Positions 23,003-36,142 of a stretch of 64,000 nt of DNA are shown here, one piece after another (the stretch's first letter is position 1; each line of letters begins with the position of its first letter). Source of the DNA: Isoetes taiwanensis (lineage: Eukaryota; Streptophyta; Lycopodiopsida; Isoetales; Isoetaceae); NCBI GenBank assembly GCA_021234155.1, contig JAJEKV010000006.1, positions 6,111,727 through 6,175,726 of the forward strand, written 5' to 3'. Below the pieces are notes generated by a model. It ran no database searches. It worked only from the letters and a program-made list of their open reading frames with translations, and had not been told where the DNA came from. The position numbers and the translations under genes were made by a program.

Positions 23003-23232
23003 GAGGGTGTACCATCTCTTGTCTCCTCACTTTGGGTACTTTTGCATTTCTATACTCTTGGTTATGGCATGCATGTGCCAGACCACTCCCAACCTTCTTG
23101 CCTTGTGGATGTACCATCTTATTCTCCTCACTTCGAACCTTCCAACATTTTTGCCTGGGGATGTATCATCTCATTCTCCTCACTCCCAAACCTTCTTGCT
23201 TGTGGATGTACCATCTCATTCTCCTCACTCTA
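23003..23232. repeat. Degenerate tandem repeat, 4 units
   Basis: The motif GATGTACCATCTCATTCTCC (with variants), then TCAC, recurs at about 23005, 23106, 23160 and 23205. Confidence 0.8.
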
Positions 23233-23289
23233 AATCCATGGTACTCTTGCATTTCTATGTGTTATTGCTTCTAGTCTCAAGTGCTACTG

Positions 23290-25064
23290 GAGAAGTGGCA
23301 TGACTTATGATAAGTGCTGCTTGATGATATTACACTTGTCGGAAAGCTCTCATCATTGTCTACAATTCATTTGACAATTAACAAACAACTACATTGACCT
23401 AAGGAACACAATCTCTATACCTTGATGTAAACAACTACATAAGGAACAATTGATCTCTTTGTAGAAATTCTTGTTCTTGTTACAAGTCCAAACAAATTAT
23501 TACGCCGAGTCAAGTTAGCTCCATTATGCTATTTTTCCATGTATGGATTTATTTCCATAAAAAAATAAAAGAAGGAACATGTGAATAAGGAACAATATCG
23601 AGCATTGGTGTGCCACTGCCTATGCACAAACCCTAATGCTAAGTGAATGGAACAATGCGTAGAGATTATGAATGTCAAACTCTAAATATTAATTGAATGG
23701 ATGACTGTGATAGAGATTATAAATGATATGAGAGCAAGCTCCTACAAGTGGATGATAGGATTCAGACCTATGCGAGCAGCAAAACCTATATGATTTCTAC
23801 TCATGCCCAATAACCACTTTGGCATCCACCATGAGTTGCTTTATCATTAGATAATTGAGATATCTAGGAGGTTTTGGCCAGTCATTTAATTAGAAAAAAA
23901 GATGTGGTGAAAGTCACTTTATGAAGAACGTTAACTTATTATGGCGTCTACAATTTCAAGGCATCTATAAGTTCTAATAAATAATGTGACAAGCGTGCTG
24001 ATATGACCCTTCTAGCAACTCAAGATCTTGTCTAAACTTAAAGGCTAGATTAGATTGGTATGAAAACTTTACAAAAGCTATAGTATTGATGAAGAATTTA
24101 ATCTTCACTTTTCAACTGAGAATGATCTATTCTTGCAGATTCCACTATCCGTGAAAGACAACAAAATTCAAAGGATTTACTATACAAAATATTCTCATAA
24201 TATAAACAACATCAAGCTGAGCAAATCAAACATGAGCTTTTAGTTCTAGAACTCAACCACGATCCCCGGCTACATTGCAGCCATCCCTTGACCACTGCCA
24301 TGGTTATTCACTATCCATGCACTCAATGGGTTAGTCCTCGTGACTAAGTGTGGATCCCTTGCCGCTGCATGCATGGAAACTTCTTGGAAATCTTGGATAA
24401 CAAGAACATAAGTATTAGCAAAGGCATAAGATCCTATGTGAGAAAAGTGCTAGACAATGATAATGTAATCAACTGAAATACAACACATGAGCATCAAAAA
24501 CAAGGAGCATAGCCAAAATACCAAAACATTATAAACATAGCTCCAGGACCATGGGAAGCTTAACTAGCCTATATGTAGACCCTGTTAGCAGAAAAATGCC
24601 CAGTCAGCTTACATTCCAACCCCTGTAGCAGGAGTGGTGGGATGAACCTTGTATGTGCATACATACCAGCTCATGTTTGGCACTGGAGGACCTTTTACCA
24701 TGGAGTCACAGAGTTGACGTAGCATCCTTGCCAGGAGAACTACGCCCGGTATCACAGAGCACAAGAACATAATATAAAAACACAGATGATATGAACATGA
24801 TAGAGCAGCCTAAACCATTGTACCTAGAAGTCCAACCCCGGAACATCCAAGAACATATCCAAAGACAACGATGAGACAGTGCAGAGACTACTACATGTGT
24901 AGAGGAGTTCCATTGACGATGATGACCATGATCATTCTATACCAATGTCGAGGCTGTAATAACATACCAAAACAAAAGTATCAATTTATTTTTTCCGATA
25001 CAAAATGCAGCCACGATAACATCATCTCTTTAATATCTTCATAAAAGCTTACTGCACTTTTAAT
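23290..25064. other. Intergenic, no supported gene
   Basis: AT-rich, no domain-bearing ORF on either strand. Confidence 0.4.
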
Positions 25065-25290
25065 CAACTGGTGGGGTGTGGAACCCTGCCAAATCCACCC
25101 GAAAATTTGTTGTTTTGACCCAAAAAACTTAACCAATTATGAACATGTCATACATCATTATCATCATCATCATCATCATCATCACCAGAAAGCTCAATGA
25201 GAGAGATTTCCAATGCAAAATAAAAAACACTCAAAACGGAGTCCAGATTCAAAAGTTATGATAAAAGCCATATTATCATCAAATCTGCAT
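25065..25290. repeat. Dispersed repeat (related to 60880-61055), with (ATC)n
   Basis: Shares an ordered series of blocks with 60880-61055: CTGGT(G/A)GG.TGTG, CAAA.CC..CCGAAAA.TTG, a CATAC(A/AC)T block, GAGA.TTTCCAA, and finally AAAAGTTATGATAA. An ATC microsatellite (25153-25185) interrupts it. Probably pieces of an old retrotransposon; superfamily unknown. Confidence 0.6.
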
Positions 25291-26245
25291 GGCATGCACT
25301 TTGCAAAAGTGGATCAGGGTTGAAAAGTACAAAAAAAAGGTATCTATCTTGATAGATTTGGGTCAAATCATATGCCAATGGAAAGCTTTCTACATAAGCT
25401 TTTCAAAGAGCCCAAGATAATCTGAATCTAACCTCTGTAGCACAAGTTATAAGTACAAAAACAATTGACACACTCTCTCTAACGCTTCTTTTCTTTATTT
25501 ATTTTTAATGACTTAGATTTGTAAAATGCATTTGCAAATATAATAGGTCCGCACTATGTGCCTCATTAAACGCAAACCATAATATTTGTAGCAATGCATG
25601 TTAGCTAAGATTTTGAAATGTATATTAAAGTACCACTTATTATAGCTAATGAATTTATTAGCATAAGTAATGTGAAGACCCAAAACACGCAGTTCCAACT
25701 TAAAAATCCATAAGGTCTTGTAACAACAACTATCTACAACACTTGTAAACTGATAGAAGAAATTTATATGGAGCCTGAAGGATACTGTCGCTTGTTGTTC
25801 ACCCCTGGCAGGGAGTTACTTGATCATGGCCTCAAGGCCTTCAGGGCCTGGGCGCACAGGGCGGCGCCTAAGAGAGAGGACCATGTGGAGTCGCTACAAG
25901 TTACAAAAGTTGGATTCTCCTTTCCCATTGCGGCCAAAATAGTTACAATCCGAACTTATGCCAGCAATACTAGGTACCATTACTAGTACCTCTATAATTT
26001 CCCCAAGCAACCCCCCTCGCCTCCCTCCTCCCCTTCCCCCTAAAATCCGTTAAATGCTTATTTTATGGGAAGTACAAGGTAAGAAGTTAAGATGGAATTT
26101 TTACAGTCACGGAGACTCCCAAGGGCCATTGGACATTACTGATCAATAGCATAACACCAAATCAAACAAGGGGGCTATGCCTCGTAAGAATACATAACAA
26201 ACAACACAACTATATTTACATTACATTACAATTTATGTTAAAGCA
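25291..26245. other. Intergenic, unrecognised
   Basis: The ORF at 25768-25986 (+, 72 codons) has protein-like composition over its first half but no known match. Confidence 0.35.
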
Positions 26246-26246
26246 A

Positions 26247-26564
26247 CTAAAGGTAATGCAAAGCAAAGGTTTTGAGGCCATTGGCCGTGAATAATAGATG
26301 TGCCACCTTTATATAAATATACTGCCCACTTGTTTTTTGTAGCCATGACTTCCCGAACCTTGTACAATTCTTCATGCCATCTAGACAACTATATCTTCTT
26401 GCACAAAAAAAATAGTATCCTGAGTGACTCCCATGCTTAAGGACATACAATCTGTTCTGTGGCATACAGAAATGTCCCAAAATATGGCACGCCTGGTCTG
26501 TTCTCTGAGTACCCACTCGTTGGGCTGTAACAATTTCACAGCTCTGTATGGACAATGTATCCAT
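26247..26564 (-). pseudogene. Decayed LINE ORF1 remnant
   Basis: Translation keeps a ghost of the pattern at 45720-45900: RVGTQRTDQACHILGHF, then a YVLKHGSHSG-like segment and a basic end. The arrangement (Arg-rich, LLVRF-like strand, LRGT-like loop, NEDLSP-like end) is that of plant L1-type ORF1 RNA-binding domains. Heavily mutated. Confidence 0.4.
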
Positions 26565-27015
26565 AAAGAAGTATGGAGCTTCTTCAGCCCATATATGCCT
26601 ATTATATGTAGGTTCAGACCCATGTCTTGTTTCTCCTGGTCGAATTCTGGTCCCTATACATTATCTTGAGCATCTTCCTGCCTTTGTGCATCCCTATCTA
26701 CTCTCTATACTACATCAGCTCTTATGGCAGATGACTCGTGTGATGGCTGCTCATCAGTTTGAACCATGGCATCGATGCACTCACTAGATGATGCAGGTAG
26801 ATGTGGATTAGAATCTCACAAAATCATAGAATAATGCAAAACTAGTATTTCAAACATATGGTTTCCTTCTATTAATATAGGCGTAACTTTGATAGACATC
26901 TCTTTCAAGTGCTTAAAACCATGGCCTCATCAGATGACGATGGCCAAGCAAGCATTTCTTGTTGGAGGCTAAAAAATAAAATTAATGTCCATTGGAGAAA
27001 TACAACACTGAAATT
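26565..27015. other. Intergenic, nothing recognised
   Basis: AT-rich without supported features. Confidence 0.35.
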
Positions 27016-27425
27016 TGTTACAATCACACCAATGATCCCAATCCAGATTTAAGCAAGTCCACAAAAAACAATATCCTTTAAGGCTTAGTCTAGAGGAAGT
27101 TAAATCCATTCAAGCCATAATCCAATAAAACCATCATTAGTAACTAGATCATTCAAACCTTTTAAAAGAGAAATCAAAATTCGACATTTAAAATCAAGTA
27201 TAAAAGCCTTCTAGCGTAAAAGATAGTAATGAGATTAAAAAAAAAAAAATTAACATCAGATTACACCGATAATCTGAGAAGTCTCCACTAGTTCACCAAA
27301 ACTAGCTCAAGGTTCTAGTTCATCAAAAGTGGTTCAAAGATCTAGGTCTTTATTGCCTTCCTTTGCTATTAATTTTTCTTCACTTAGTTCCTCATGCTAA
27401 TTCACCAAAATTAACATCTAGATCA
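27016..27425 (-). repeat. LTR-like repeat, left copy (internally deleted)
   Basis: + strand TGTTACAATCACACC... to ...AACATCTAGATCA, matching both ends of 43617-45305 but lacking its middle. On the minus strand a purine tract (CCGGGGGAG) precedes it, as before a 3' LTR. Confidence 0.55.
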
Positions 27426-27569
27426 CTCCCCCGGAACTACAATATTCATATCAATTCTTTCCTTTTTGGGAAGCAACTGCCTTCAATTGTAGTACAAGAA
27501 GAGCAATACTAGGGTACTCTTGCCCAAACATGAGCAAGAACCCAAACAGCACGTATACCTACCTACGAC

Positions 27570-28796
27570 TCATGGAACAAACCTGCCGATGCTGTCTACA
27601 GTGAAGAGGGTCCTTTCCCAGACAGCTGCCTTAAACTGCTCTTTCCGAGGAGACGCCAGGTAAGAGAGATATAATTTGTACCTTAACTGCGGGATCAAAA
27701 CTCGGGGCTGCACCTCCTCATTCCTGAACACCTTCATGCGCCGACGCTTCCAAATGAGCCACACTAACCAAGCTTTACACAAATGGAAGGCCAGACTCTG
27801 AAGCTGGGATCACCCACGAGGATACACCCCCAACAGAACCTGTTGACTCTGGAGCGAGGTGTGAAAGAGGCGATGGACCCACTGTCATGCCGGCTGGATG
27901 TCCGAGCAAAGAAACATACAGTGCTTCAGGGTCTTCTCACAGGCACCACACATTGGACACCGGTCGCTGATCAGCGGATTGATCCTGTGAACCCACGTGT
28001 TCACTCTCAGGGACTGGTGCACTATCTGCCATAGCAGCACCCGAATCTTGGGGGGTGAGATTGGGTTCCACACCCACCTCCAAATGTTGCCCCAGTCATT
28101 TCCTGGCACCTGGAGACTCCAGCCGTCCGAGGGAGGCAGCTCATCCTGAATTGCCAAAAGCTCATAGCAGGACTTCACGAAATTCGAGGGGTCAACTTTT
28201 GGATGACAACCCCACACACGCCCCGACGCCTGCGGGGAGTTCAGCGACAGAGCATTAGCCACCCGCGCCTAGATAGACCTATCCCATTCCTGAAGTCAGA
28301 ACTTGTGGCGGAAAAGCTGCCAGGGTGCTAGCTGCCCGTGAACATACCACTCTCCCATCGTCAAAACCCCACGCTGTGCCCATCTGCGCTGGACACGGGG
28401 ATCGACGGATGCTTCCAGCACTAGAGGTGCTGCACCTGGACCGAGCGGGATCCACCATGGCGATGCCTCTAACTGAATACAACTGGAGGCGTCAATCGCA
28501 AACAGCGGGCGGACCTACTCCCAGGCTCGCAAGAGCCCCTTCAGAAAGGGAGAGGCATTAACATACGGCCTGATATCTGCAAATAACGCCCACGGAAGCC
28601 GCACAGGCATGGACGGCTTACGGAAAACTATCGAGTGAGACAGCGACTGATGAAGTAAGGCTATGCCCGGGGAGTCAAGCGCATTCTCTAGAATCGCAAA
28701 GACGAACTTGGACAACAGGACCTTGCTATGGAGCGAGAGGTCCAAGAAACCGAGTCCACCCGCAGCTTTGGGGCGCACGCATTTCCACCAGGCCAC
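27570..28796 (-). pseudogene. LINE ORF2 C-terminal fragment (zf-RVT domain)
   Basis: Broken minus-strand frames give the end of a plant non-LTR reverse transcriptase. 28515-28796 holds the thumb region (CVRPKAAGGLGFLDLSLHS). 28279-28482 continues in another frame. 27885-28262 holds the zinc-binding reverse transcriptase domain (WNPISPPKIRVLLWQIVHQS, then CPMCGACEKTLKHCMFLC). 27570-27782 holds a trailing LVWLIWKRRRMKVFRNE. LINEs copy themselves by target-primed reverse transcription; this is a dead 5'-truncated piece. Confidence 0.85.
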
Positions 28797-29282
28797 CTTG
28801 CTGAAGCAGCAACCTCAACTAGTAGCACCAATTACAGCTCAAGATTTTAGACACCAATATAAAATTTTCAATGTCATCCATTAATATCGAATACTTATGA
28901 CACCAACTATAATGTTGCACAAATATTAATGGCATGATCAATCATCATAATGAAATGATGTAATCATAAGATTGATCCAAATTTTCTTTAGGGATACTAA
29001 CCACTTCATAAACTTTTAACAGATTCCTCTCATCCTCTACACAACTATAATACCAACAATTAAAAACAATGGGCTCATAAAAGATGCAATTTACATCATT
29101 CAGACTTTGGATTAGCCTGGATAGAGATTTTGTCCACCATAGATACAGGAATAGTTTAAGCAGAGATCCATCCTAGCAGAGGAGATGGATTGTCAATTCT
29201 GGTTAGGCTTGATTTAAGGGAGATCTATTTTGGCAAAAAGAAATAGATTGATAAGATAGGACAGGCTCAATTCATACTGCAT
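28359..29282. repeat. 926-bp tandem duplication, copy 1
   Basis: Starts CGTCAAAACCCCACGCTGTG. Copy 2 begins at 29285 and is interrupted by gypsy-B, resuming at 42582. The copies differ at only a handful of bases in about 770 bp examined, for example G/A near 28790 and T/C near 28913. Confidence 0.9.
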
Positions 29283-29446
29283 ACCGTCAAAACCCCACGC
29301 TGTGCCCATCTGCGCTGGACACGGGGATCGACGGATGCTTCCAGCACTAGAGGTGCTGCACCTGGACCGAGCGGGATCCACCATGGCGATGCCTCTAACT
29401 GAATACAACTGGAGGCGTCAATCGCAAACAGCGGGCGGACCTACTC
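29283..29446. repeat. Tandem duplication copy 2, left part
   Basis: Matches 28359-28515, then is cut by gypsy-B. Ends with the target sequence TACTC (29442-29446). Confidence 0.9.
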
Positions 29447-31064
29447 TGTGACGCTCCCTGCTAAACATACGGTGCCCGGCCGTACACTCGGCAGGAAATC
29501 CCCCGTCCGGCTCAACAACCGCACAGGCCCTCCGTCTACCCGGCACTCTGGAAGCTCCGTAGTGCAGGAAGGGGACACGAAGGTGTCTTGCGCGCCCTTC
29601 CCCTATGGGCTCCTATCACAGCGGAAGCATAAACACGTCAGAACTAGCAATACAATACAATATGCTACCTCGACCATAGATGCAAAGAACATAATCATAT
29701 GCCATAAAACATGAGAGCTCCTACCGTGGCTTCGGACAACGTAAAGGCGATCGGTATTTGGATAGGCCTCAAGATAGAGCGCACCGAGTCATAACAATGG
29801 CGGGGCTGGCATAAGACAATGGCTAGGGTTGACCACTCCATCCGCCCCTCCCATTGCATACTTTGGCAGATGGGCTAGATCAGCCGTGGCATGACTCTAA
29901 CCTTCCGGATCACGCAATCCCATGGCATCACCCATCGGGACTACTCCGTTGCATCTCCACAGTCCGTCGAGGTAGGAAGGGTTGCATCTCCCCTTCCGGG
30001 GTCTAGAGGCTCCACGGGGCGGCTAGAGAATCGTGGCGACACACCCATTCGCATGCCGTGAACCCCCCAAAACAAGAGCCAAGCTGACACTTGCAACTCT
30101 TGAGAGGCAGGGCAACACCTTCGCCCCAGGAAGTGTCGGACCCATGCCCGGCCCACACGAGGTGACCGGCCATAAGCCTAGCCCACTATGGGATCCCCCG
30201 TAGCCCCCGCTCTGCAGGGATCCTCCCTCCATCTTGCCTCTAGCCCCGTTGTGTAGTGCTGAGTCACATCATAGCCTCCATAGCCCGGTGGGTTCCTATG
30301 CACATGCCGCAACTAATAGGAACTAAGGGATCTACACTAGGAGCATACTACATATGGCCCTAGGTCTCTACCCCCCTTCCCAACACAAGAGGAACAACAT
30401 GATCAACCATCATCACATAATCATCATGACAATATCATATGAACATCTTAACCTAATCATACATATCTAACTATCAGTTAGGGTTCCTTGATTAGGGTTC
30501 AAGATGTTCAACGAAGGATCTAGGATGGCTCTACTCTAGACACGAATCACTAACCCATCTGGAGTGCTAACTTCCAGATGAACTAACACGAACTCTACTC
30601 AACCTACCTCCTCCGGAAGCGCTTCCTCCCATCCCTGGCGTCTCCATGCTCCTTGACGAGGTTCGAAGACTTGCTCCCTCAACGATCATACACACCTTCC
30701 AGGGGCTGCTGCTCCAGGCTAGGCTGTGACGAACGATGCTCGAAACGGGGTTTCGGGTACGTAGATGAGAGTTCAGGTGCTAGGTCAGGAAAAGAGGTCT
30801 AGGGTTAGGGTTAGAGCTAATATAGGTGTGGGTCCACATGGGATGCCACGTGGCACCACTAGGATGAGGCCGTGCGGCGGTTGCCCAATAGGATGAGGCC
30901 ATGTGGAAATGGGCCTTATCCTAAGGTTATCTAAGTTAAGTAATTAACTTAGATGTGCACCCCTTGCCACTTTCTAAGGCATACAAGGCTTCCTAGGTAG
31001 ACTTGTATGGTGACGGGTCCAGGAATATACGTATATATAGCGTATATTCCTCTGGAACGTCACA
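29447..31064 (-). repeat. gypsy-B 3' LTR
   Basis: 1618 bp, + strand TGTGACGCTCCC... to ...GGAACGTCACA; 7-bp inverted ends TGTGACG/CGTCACA. Differs from the 5' LTR mostly in GC-rich clusters, many of them small indels. Confidence 0.95.
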
Positions 31065-31076
31065 TTCTCCCCCCTT
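31065..31076 (-). promoter_or_regulatory. gypsy-B polypurine tract
   Basis: Minus strand AAGGGGGGAGAA directly before the 3' LTR start TGTGACG. Confidence 0.9.
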
Positions 31077-31897
31077 AGGACAATGCTGCCCTCAGCATTG
31101 CGCTAAGGTAACTAGCCTACTCGATCCTGCAAAACAACACAAGAGCATACACTTAAATTTAAAGGATCAACTTCCTATTAAAGAGTTAAGTGTCAAATTT
31201 TAGGCTATATTTATACTTATACAAAATTATATAGCCTTAACAAGGTTACTTCTTACAATAATTTAAAACATTATTATAAGAGTTATTAGGGTTCATAATC
31301 TAAATTATGGTTCCCCCCATCTTCTCGTAATGCGCCCCACCTCGATGCTCCTTCTCACTTGCCTGCACATGGAGCACATTACGTTAGTCTAATTAATAAG
31401 TTTGTGGTTTTAGGGGGCCACCCCCCTTACCATACCTTGCACTCGATCATGGCCCTTTCGGATTTGAGCTTAAGGACCATTTAAGATGATCCCATCATCG
31501 CCCATGATCAAGTGCTACCTTGTACCCGGTTACCCGGTGCCGAGTACCCCTAGTGCATCATGCCCCAAGGGTTTTAAGCTAGGGAACGTCTCACGATCCC
31601 ATCATCGCACATGATCACTTTGACCTTCACCATGACCCCCCTATGGCCAGGTGTGCGACCCCCACATCGTGGCATAGGGAGCATCCGACCGATGTCCCAT
31701 CATCGCGCACCATGCCTTTCCTTCTCTCTCTCTCGCATGACCCTATTGGTCATGCGCACCTCTTGGTGCATGTTGGCCTAGAGAACGCCTTAAAGGCTTA
31801 TCCCATCATCGCCTACACGTTCCAAGGTTATGGCATATGTATTCCACTAGCTAGAATACATCTGCCAGAGCTAGAGGCTAACTAAGAGCATACTAAG
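31077..31897 (-). other. gypsy-B 3' non-coding region
   Basis: 820 bp between pol stop and polypurine tract; no supported ORF. The motif CCCATCATCGC(C/G)(C/T)A recurs several times (31492, 31599, 31688, 31801). Confidence 0.6.
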
Positions 31898-34800
31898 CTA
31901 ACCTCCTGGCGAGTCAGGCTCGACCAAGTCGGAGACGACTCGCCCATCAAACTCCTTCATAAAATCTGGGTATTGCTTCTCCAAATCCTGCTTCAATACC
32001 CAAGTGGCGTCTTCCACGGGCAAGTGCTTCCACTTGACCAAATATTGGAGGAACTGAGACCTCCTAGTCTTCTTGAATGACTTATCAAGAAGTAACTCAG
32101 GCACAATTTCCACTTGCTCTTCCGTCATTTCCAACAAAGTTGGAGTATCCAAGACCTCCTCAGGGTTAGGATTGTGCCTTTTCAATAAACTTACGTGGAA
32201 AACCTTGTGAACCTTAAGATGGGCCGGAAGATCCAACTTGTAGGCTTGGGAGCCCACTCTCTCCAAAATCTTGAACGGACCAGCCCACCTAGGGGCAAGC
32301 TTCTTGCAACTCCCAATCCGAAGCTTAGCTTGCTTGACCTTGATCTTCAACCACACGCTATTGCCTACCTTGAACTCTCTTACGGTCCTGTGCTTGTCGG
32401 CTACACTCTTCTGCCGACTTCTTGCTGCTAGGAGGTAACCCCTCACTTCTTCCACTAACTGCTGCATATCTCCTAGCATTTGTTGGGACACTTCAACCTT
32501 TGACACGGGATTGTGCCAAGTGTCCGGGGTTAAGCACTGGTACCCGTAATTTACCATGAAAGGAGACATCTGAGATGACTCCTGTTTGGCACTATTGTAG
32601 GCAAATTCCACCAAGTGGATGTACTCATCCCACTTGGACTGCTTATTCCACACAAAGCTTCTAAGCATATCTTCAATGATTCGATTCGTCCTCTCCGTCT
32701 GACCATCTGTTTGAGGATGATAAGCTGTGCTCATGGAGAGCTTCGTCTGAATGGTGCTGAAGAGGTCCTGCCAAAAAGCACTCATAAACTTGGAATCTCT
32801 ATCCGATATTATCTCCCGAGGCATGCCATGGAGCCTAAAAATCTCCTTTACAAATAGCTTGGCAGTATCTAATGCGGTGTCCGTAGTCCTACAAGGCACA
32901 AAATGTGCCATCTTAGATAACTTGTCTACGACAACCATCAATGCATCCTTGCCTCGAAGAGTTCTAGGGAGTCCGGTGATAAAATCCATACTTATGACCT
33001 CCCACTTAGCATTTGGCACTGCCAATGGCTCTAAGGCACCTGGAATTCGAAGTTGTTCCGCTTTCGTCTGCTGACACAACTGGCATTCCCGAATATATCT
33101 GGCTATCTGCTTCTTCATCCCTGGCCAGAAATAGCTACTTCGAATCTTGAAGTAGGTCTTCATAAACCCTGCATGCCCTGCTATTGGGCTATTATGTGTG
33201 TCATGAAGAATTAGCTTCCTTACCCCTGATGATTCGGGCACACACAACTTATGCTTATGATACAACAGGTTGCCTTCCTTCTTATAATGCTTGAAGGCCT
33301 CCCGTTCCTTATCTGTTCTAGCCTCCCTAGAAAGGCTTTCCCATACTTCCTTGAAATCCTCATCTAATGGCAGGGTCTCCTCAATCTTCTTACCAAACTC
33401 ACTCGAAAGAGTGGAAATCGCATTACAATGCGTTCTTGTCTCAAGCGGTCTCCTAGAGAGAGCATCTGCCACAACATTAAGCTTACCGGGCTTATATACT
33501 ATATCAAAATCATACTCCTCAAGGAATTCCATCCACCTCCTTTGCCTTAGGTTGAGGAGTGGTTGGGTGAAAAGGTACTGGAGGCTCTGGTGATCAGTAT
33601 CTAACTGAAACTTCCTTCCCAGCAAATAATGCCTCCAAATCCTTAGTGCCCTGACAATGGCTAGGAGCTCCTGATCGTGGGTTGGGTAGCGTTGCTCGGC
33701 GTCGTTCATCTTCTTCGAGTCGTAGGCGACTACCCTTTCTTCTTGCATCAAGACTGCCCCTGTTGCTAACTTGCTTGCATCCGTGGCCACAAGCTTCGGA
33801 TCTGGAAGGACGAGCACTGGAGCTGTTGTTAAGGCCTCCTTGAGCTTCTCAAAGGAAGCTTGAACTTTCTCTAACCAATGCGTTTTCCAATCTTTCACCT
33901 TAACGCTCTTAGTGAGGTCCGTCAAAGGGGATGCCCACTTAGCAAAGTCCTTCACGAACTTTCTGTAATATCCCGCCAACCCGAGAAAGCTTCTTACCTC
34001 TGCTACATTCCTTGGAGCTGGCCAATCGACTACTGCTTCAATCTTTGCGGGGTCGGTGGAAATCCCTTCCGCTGATATTACATGACCCAAGTACTCCACT
34101 CTTTCGGTAGCAAAGTGGCATTTGGAGAGCTTACCATACAAGCGATGACGTCTGAGCTTCTCCAACACTTTCCTCAAATGCTGATCATGATCTTCAATGG
34201 ACTTGCTGTAGACTAGAATGTCGTCAAAGAAGACAATGACAAACTCATCTAGGAAATCTCTGAAGACGTCGTTCATGAGCCGCATAAAAGTTGCTGGAGC
34301 GTTCGACAACCCAAAGGGCATTACCGTGAACTCAAAGTGACCATACCGCGTTCTGAAGGTGGTCTTATGGATATCCTCTTCCTTTATTCTTATCTGATGG
34401 TACCCTGACCTTAAGTCAATTTTTGAGAATACCCTTGCTCCTTGGAGCTGGTCCATCAAATCATCTGCCCTTGGCAATGCATACTTGTTCTTTATCGTCT
34501 GCTTGTTAAGCTGGCGATAGTCTATGCACATTCTTAAGCTCCCATCTTTCTTCTTCACAAAGAGTATAGGTGCTCCAAAAGGAGACACACTTGCTCTAAT
34601 AAACCCAAGCTCAAGCAATTCCTGGAGCTGCTTCTTGAGTTCTATCAATTCTGGGGTGCTCATCCTGTAAGGTGCCTTGCTGGTAGGCTTAGCATCTGGA
34701 GCTAATGTGATCTCACATTCTACACCCCTATAAGGTGGTAGGTGCCGGATTTCATCCGGGAATACGTCCTTAAATTCTGAGATGAGTCTTGCTACTGGCC

Positions 34801-36142
34801 TGGGCAACTGATTCCCCTTTTGATCGCTTCTATCTTGCTTATTGGGCTCAATTGCCACTAACCTCAAAATATAATCCACCTTATTTCTTTCTATACTTTT
34901 CCTCAGGTGCTTCAAGGAAATACACTGCATAGAAGGAGCTGCCTTCTTACCTTTCACTATGAATTTGCTGCCGTCCGGTGCCGTCATGGCGACTTCGTTG
35001 CGGTCACAATCAATCATGGCTTTGGCTGGCTTCAAGAATTCCATGCCTACTATAAGGTCATACCTTCCAATTTCCATGACCTCTGCTCCCATCGGCCACT
35101 TACTTCCACTAAGGTCTATGTCGAATGTGATCCTCCTCCCCTTAGTGTGTCGAATGGCGCCGTTTGCCATAGCAACTGGCCTTGGCTTAGACTTCAATAC
35201 CTTATTCTTCATTAGGGCAGCCAGCCTGGGAGAGGCGAAGTTATGAGAACTACCTGTGTCTATGAGGACTACATATGGTTTGCTATCTATGATCCCATCA
35301 GCCGCAATGACTGTAGACTGATCCTCAATATCACCTGACTCAATGTTTGCACATATGTGGCACTCACCATCTATGAAGTCCTGGGCCTCATGCTGGTCGG
35401 CGTCCTCATCCGCTTCTGTTGGAGAATCCCAATCCATAAGCTCTGCCAAAGCTGCCTGCATGACGAATGGGCAATCATGTGCTCGGTGCCCTGGCTCCTG
35501 AGCCCTTCCCTGCTGCTGGCCTCCTGATGGCGTAGCTGCTGATTGCTTACTCTGGTATTGCCCTTGGTACTGCCCTGAAGCTTTACCCTTGAATGCCGAC
35601 TGTTTCTCTGCTGGAGTCGATGGTGCTTCTTCCAAACTTATAGCTTTGTCTTCGGCCTCTGCGACTGACCTTGGGTTGATTGCTCTAACAAGCCTCTTGA
35701 TATTGCTGTTCAACCCTTCAATGTAGGTATCAACTGCTTGCCTTTCTGATACTCCGGGAACATGGAGCCTGAGCCGCATGAATTCCTCTGTATACTTTGC
35801 TACTGACAATGTACCCTGGTTCAACCTATAGAACTGCTGGATCTGCCTGCTAGTGTGCGATCTTGGCACATAGTGCTTGCGGAAAGCTTTGCTGAAGGTC
35901 TTGAATCTGCAACTGTTTCTTTTGAGCTTGTTAGACTTAGCATAGCCTTTCCACCAGATTCTAGCTGCTCCTATCAAGTTTGCTGTAGCAACTTTCCCTA
36001 TATCCTTGTCCTTCATGCTATAAGAGTTGCCAAATTCCTCCATTTCGTCAAGCCATGCTTCTGCCTCCATACGACTTTTGCCCTTTCCCGAGAACTGACC
36101 CAACTTCCTAGTCTTCCACACATTGCTCATAGTAATCGTCAA
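31898..36142 (-). CDS. gypsy-B Gag-Pol polyprotein with chromodomain
   Basis: One uninterrupted 1414-residue frame. Gag (about 20-175) ends in a half zinc knuckle: GHRAHDC keeps H-x4-C but lacks the leading C-x2-C. Protease [10 protein letters not shown] is at 293-302. Reverse transcriptase spans about 490-650, with [24 protein letters not shown] and the catalytic FFDD at 638-641. RNase H (ATDAS at 786-790, DTDHQSL near 848) follows. The integrase has the HHCC region (980-1023) and D1053, D1114, E1150 with exact D-x35-E spacing. A C-terminal chromodomain (about 1346-1395) has YLVKWKHLP and ATWV. All enzyme motifs are present, so it may be active. The true Gag start may lie upstream, because a coding-like stretch precedes it (36350-36591). 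Confidence 0.96.
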   Translation of the reverse strand: MTITMSNVWKTRKLGQFSGKGKSRMEAEAWLDEMEEFGNSYSMKDKDIGKVATANLIGAARIWWKGYAKSNKLKRNSCRFKTFSKAFRKHYVPRSHTSRQIQQFYRLNQGTLSVAKYTEEFMRLRLHVPGVSERQAVDTYIEGLNSNIKRLVRAINPRSVAEAEDKAISLEEAPSTPAEKQSAFKGKASGQYQGQYQSKQSAATPSGGQQQGRAQEPGHRAHDCPFVMQAALAELMDWDSPTEADEDADQHEAQDFIDGECHICANIESGDIEDQSTVIAADGIIDSKPYVVLIDTGSSHNFASPRLAALMKNKVLKSKPRPVAMANGAIRHTKGRRITFDIDLSGSKWPMGAEVMEIGRYDLIVGMEFLKPAKAMIDCDRNEVAMTAPDGSKFIVKGKKAAPSMQCISLKHLRKSIERNKVDYILRLVAIEPNKQDRSDQKGNQLPRPVARLISEFKDVFPDEIRHLPPYRGVECEITLAPDAKPTSKAPYRMSTPELIELKKQLQELLELGFIRASVSPFGAPILFVKKKDGSLRMCIDYRQLNKQTIKNKYALPRADDLMDQLQGARVFSKIDLRSGYHQIRIKEEDIHKTTFRTRYGHFEFTVMPFGLSNAPATFMRLMNDVFRDFLDEFVIVFFDDILVYSKSIEDHDQHLRKVLEKLRRHRLYGKLSKCHFATERVEYLGHVISAEGISTDPAKIEAVVDWPAPRNVAEVRSFLGLAGYYRKFVKDFAKWASPLTDLTKSVKVKDWKTHWLEKVQASFEKLKEALTTAPVLVLPDPKLVATDASKLATGAVLMQEERVVAYDSKKMNDAEQRYPTHDQELLAIVRALRIWRHYLLGRKFQLDTDHQSLQYLFTQPLLNLRQRRWMEFLEEYDFDIVYKPGKLNVVADALSRRPLETRTHCNAISTLSSEFGKKIEETLPLDEDFKEVWESLSREARTDKEREAFKHYKKEGNLLYHKHKLCVPESSGVRKLILHDTHNSPIAGHAGFMKTYFKIRSSYFWPGMKKQIARYIRECQLCQQTKAEQLRIPGALEPLAVPNAKWEVISMDFITGLPRTLRGKDALMVVVDKLSKMAHFVPCRTTDTALDTAKLFVKEIFRLHGMPREIISDRDSKFMSAFWQDLFSTIQTKLSMSTAYHPQTDGQTERTNRIIEDMLRSFVWNKQSKWDEYIHLVEFAYNSAKQESSQMSPFMVNYGYQCLTPDTWHNPVSKVEVSQQMLGDMQQLVEEVRGYLLAARSRQKSVADKHRTVREFKVGNSVWLKIKVKQAKLRIGSCKKLAPRWAGPFKILERVGSQAYKLDLPAHLKVHKVFHVSLLKRHNPNPEEVLDTPTLLEMTEEQVEIVPELLLDKSFKKTRRSQFLQYLVKWKHLPVEDATWVLKQDLEKQYPDFMKEFDGRVVSDLVEPDSPGG

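Noticed and set aside
34907-35246. Plus-strand ORFs opposite gag-pol
   Set aside because: Shadows of the intact minus-strand polyprotein.
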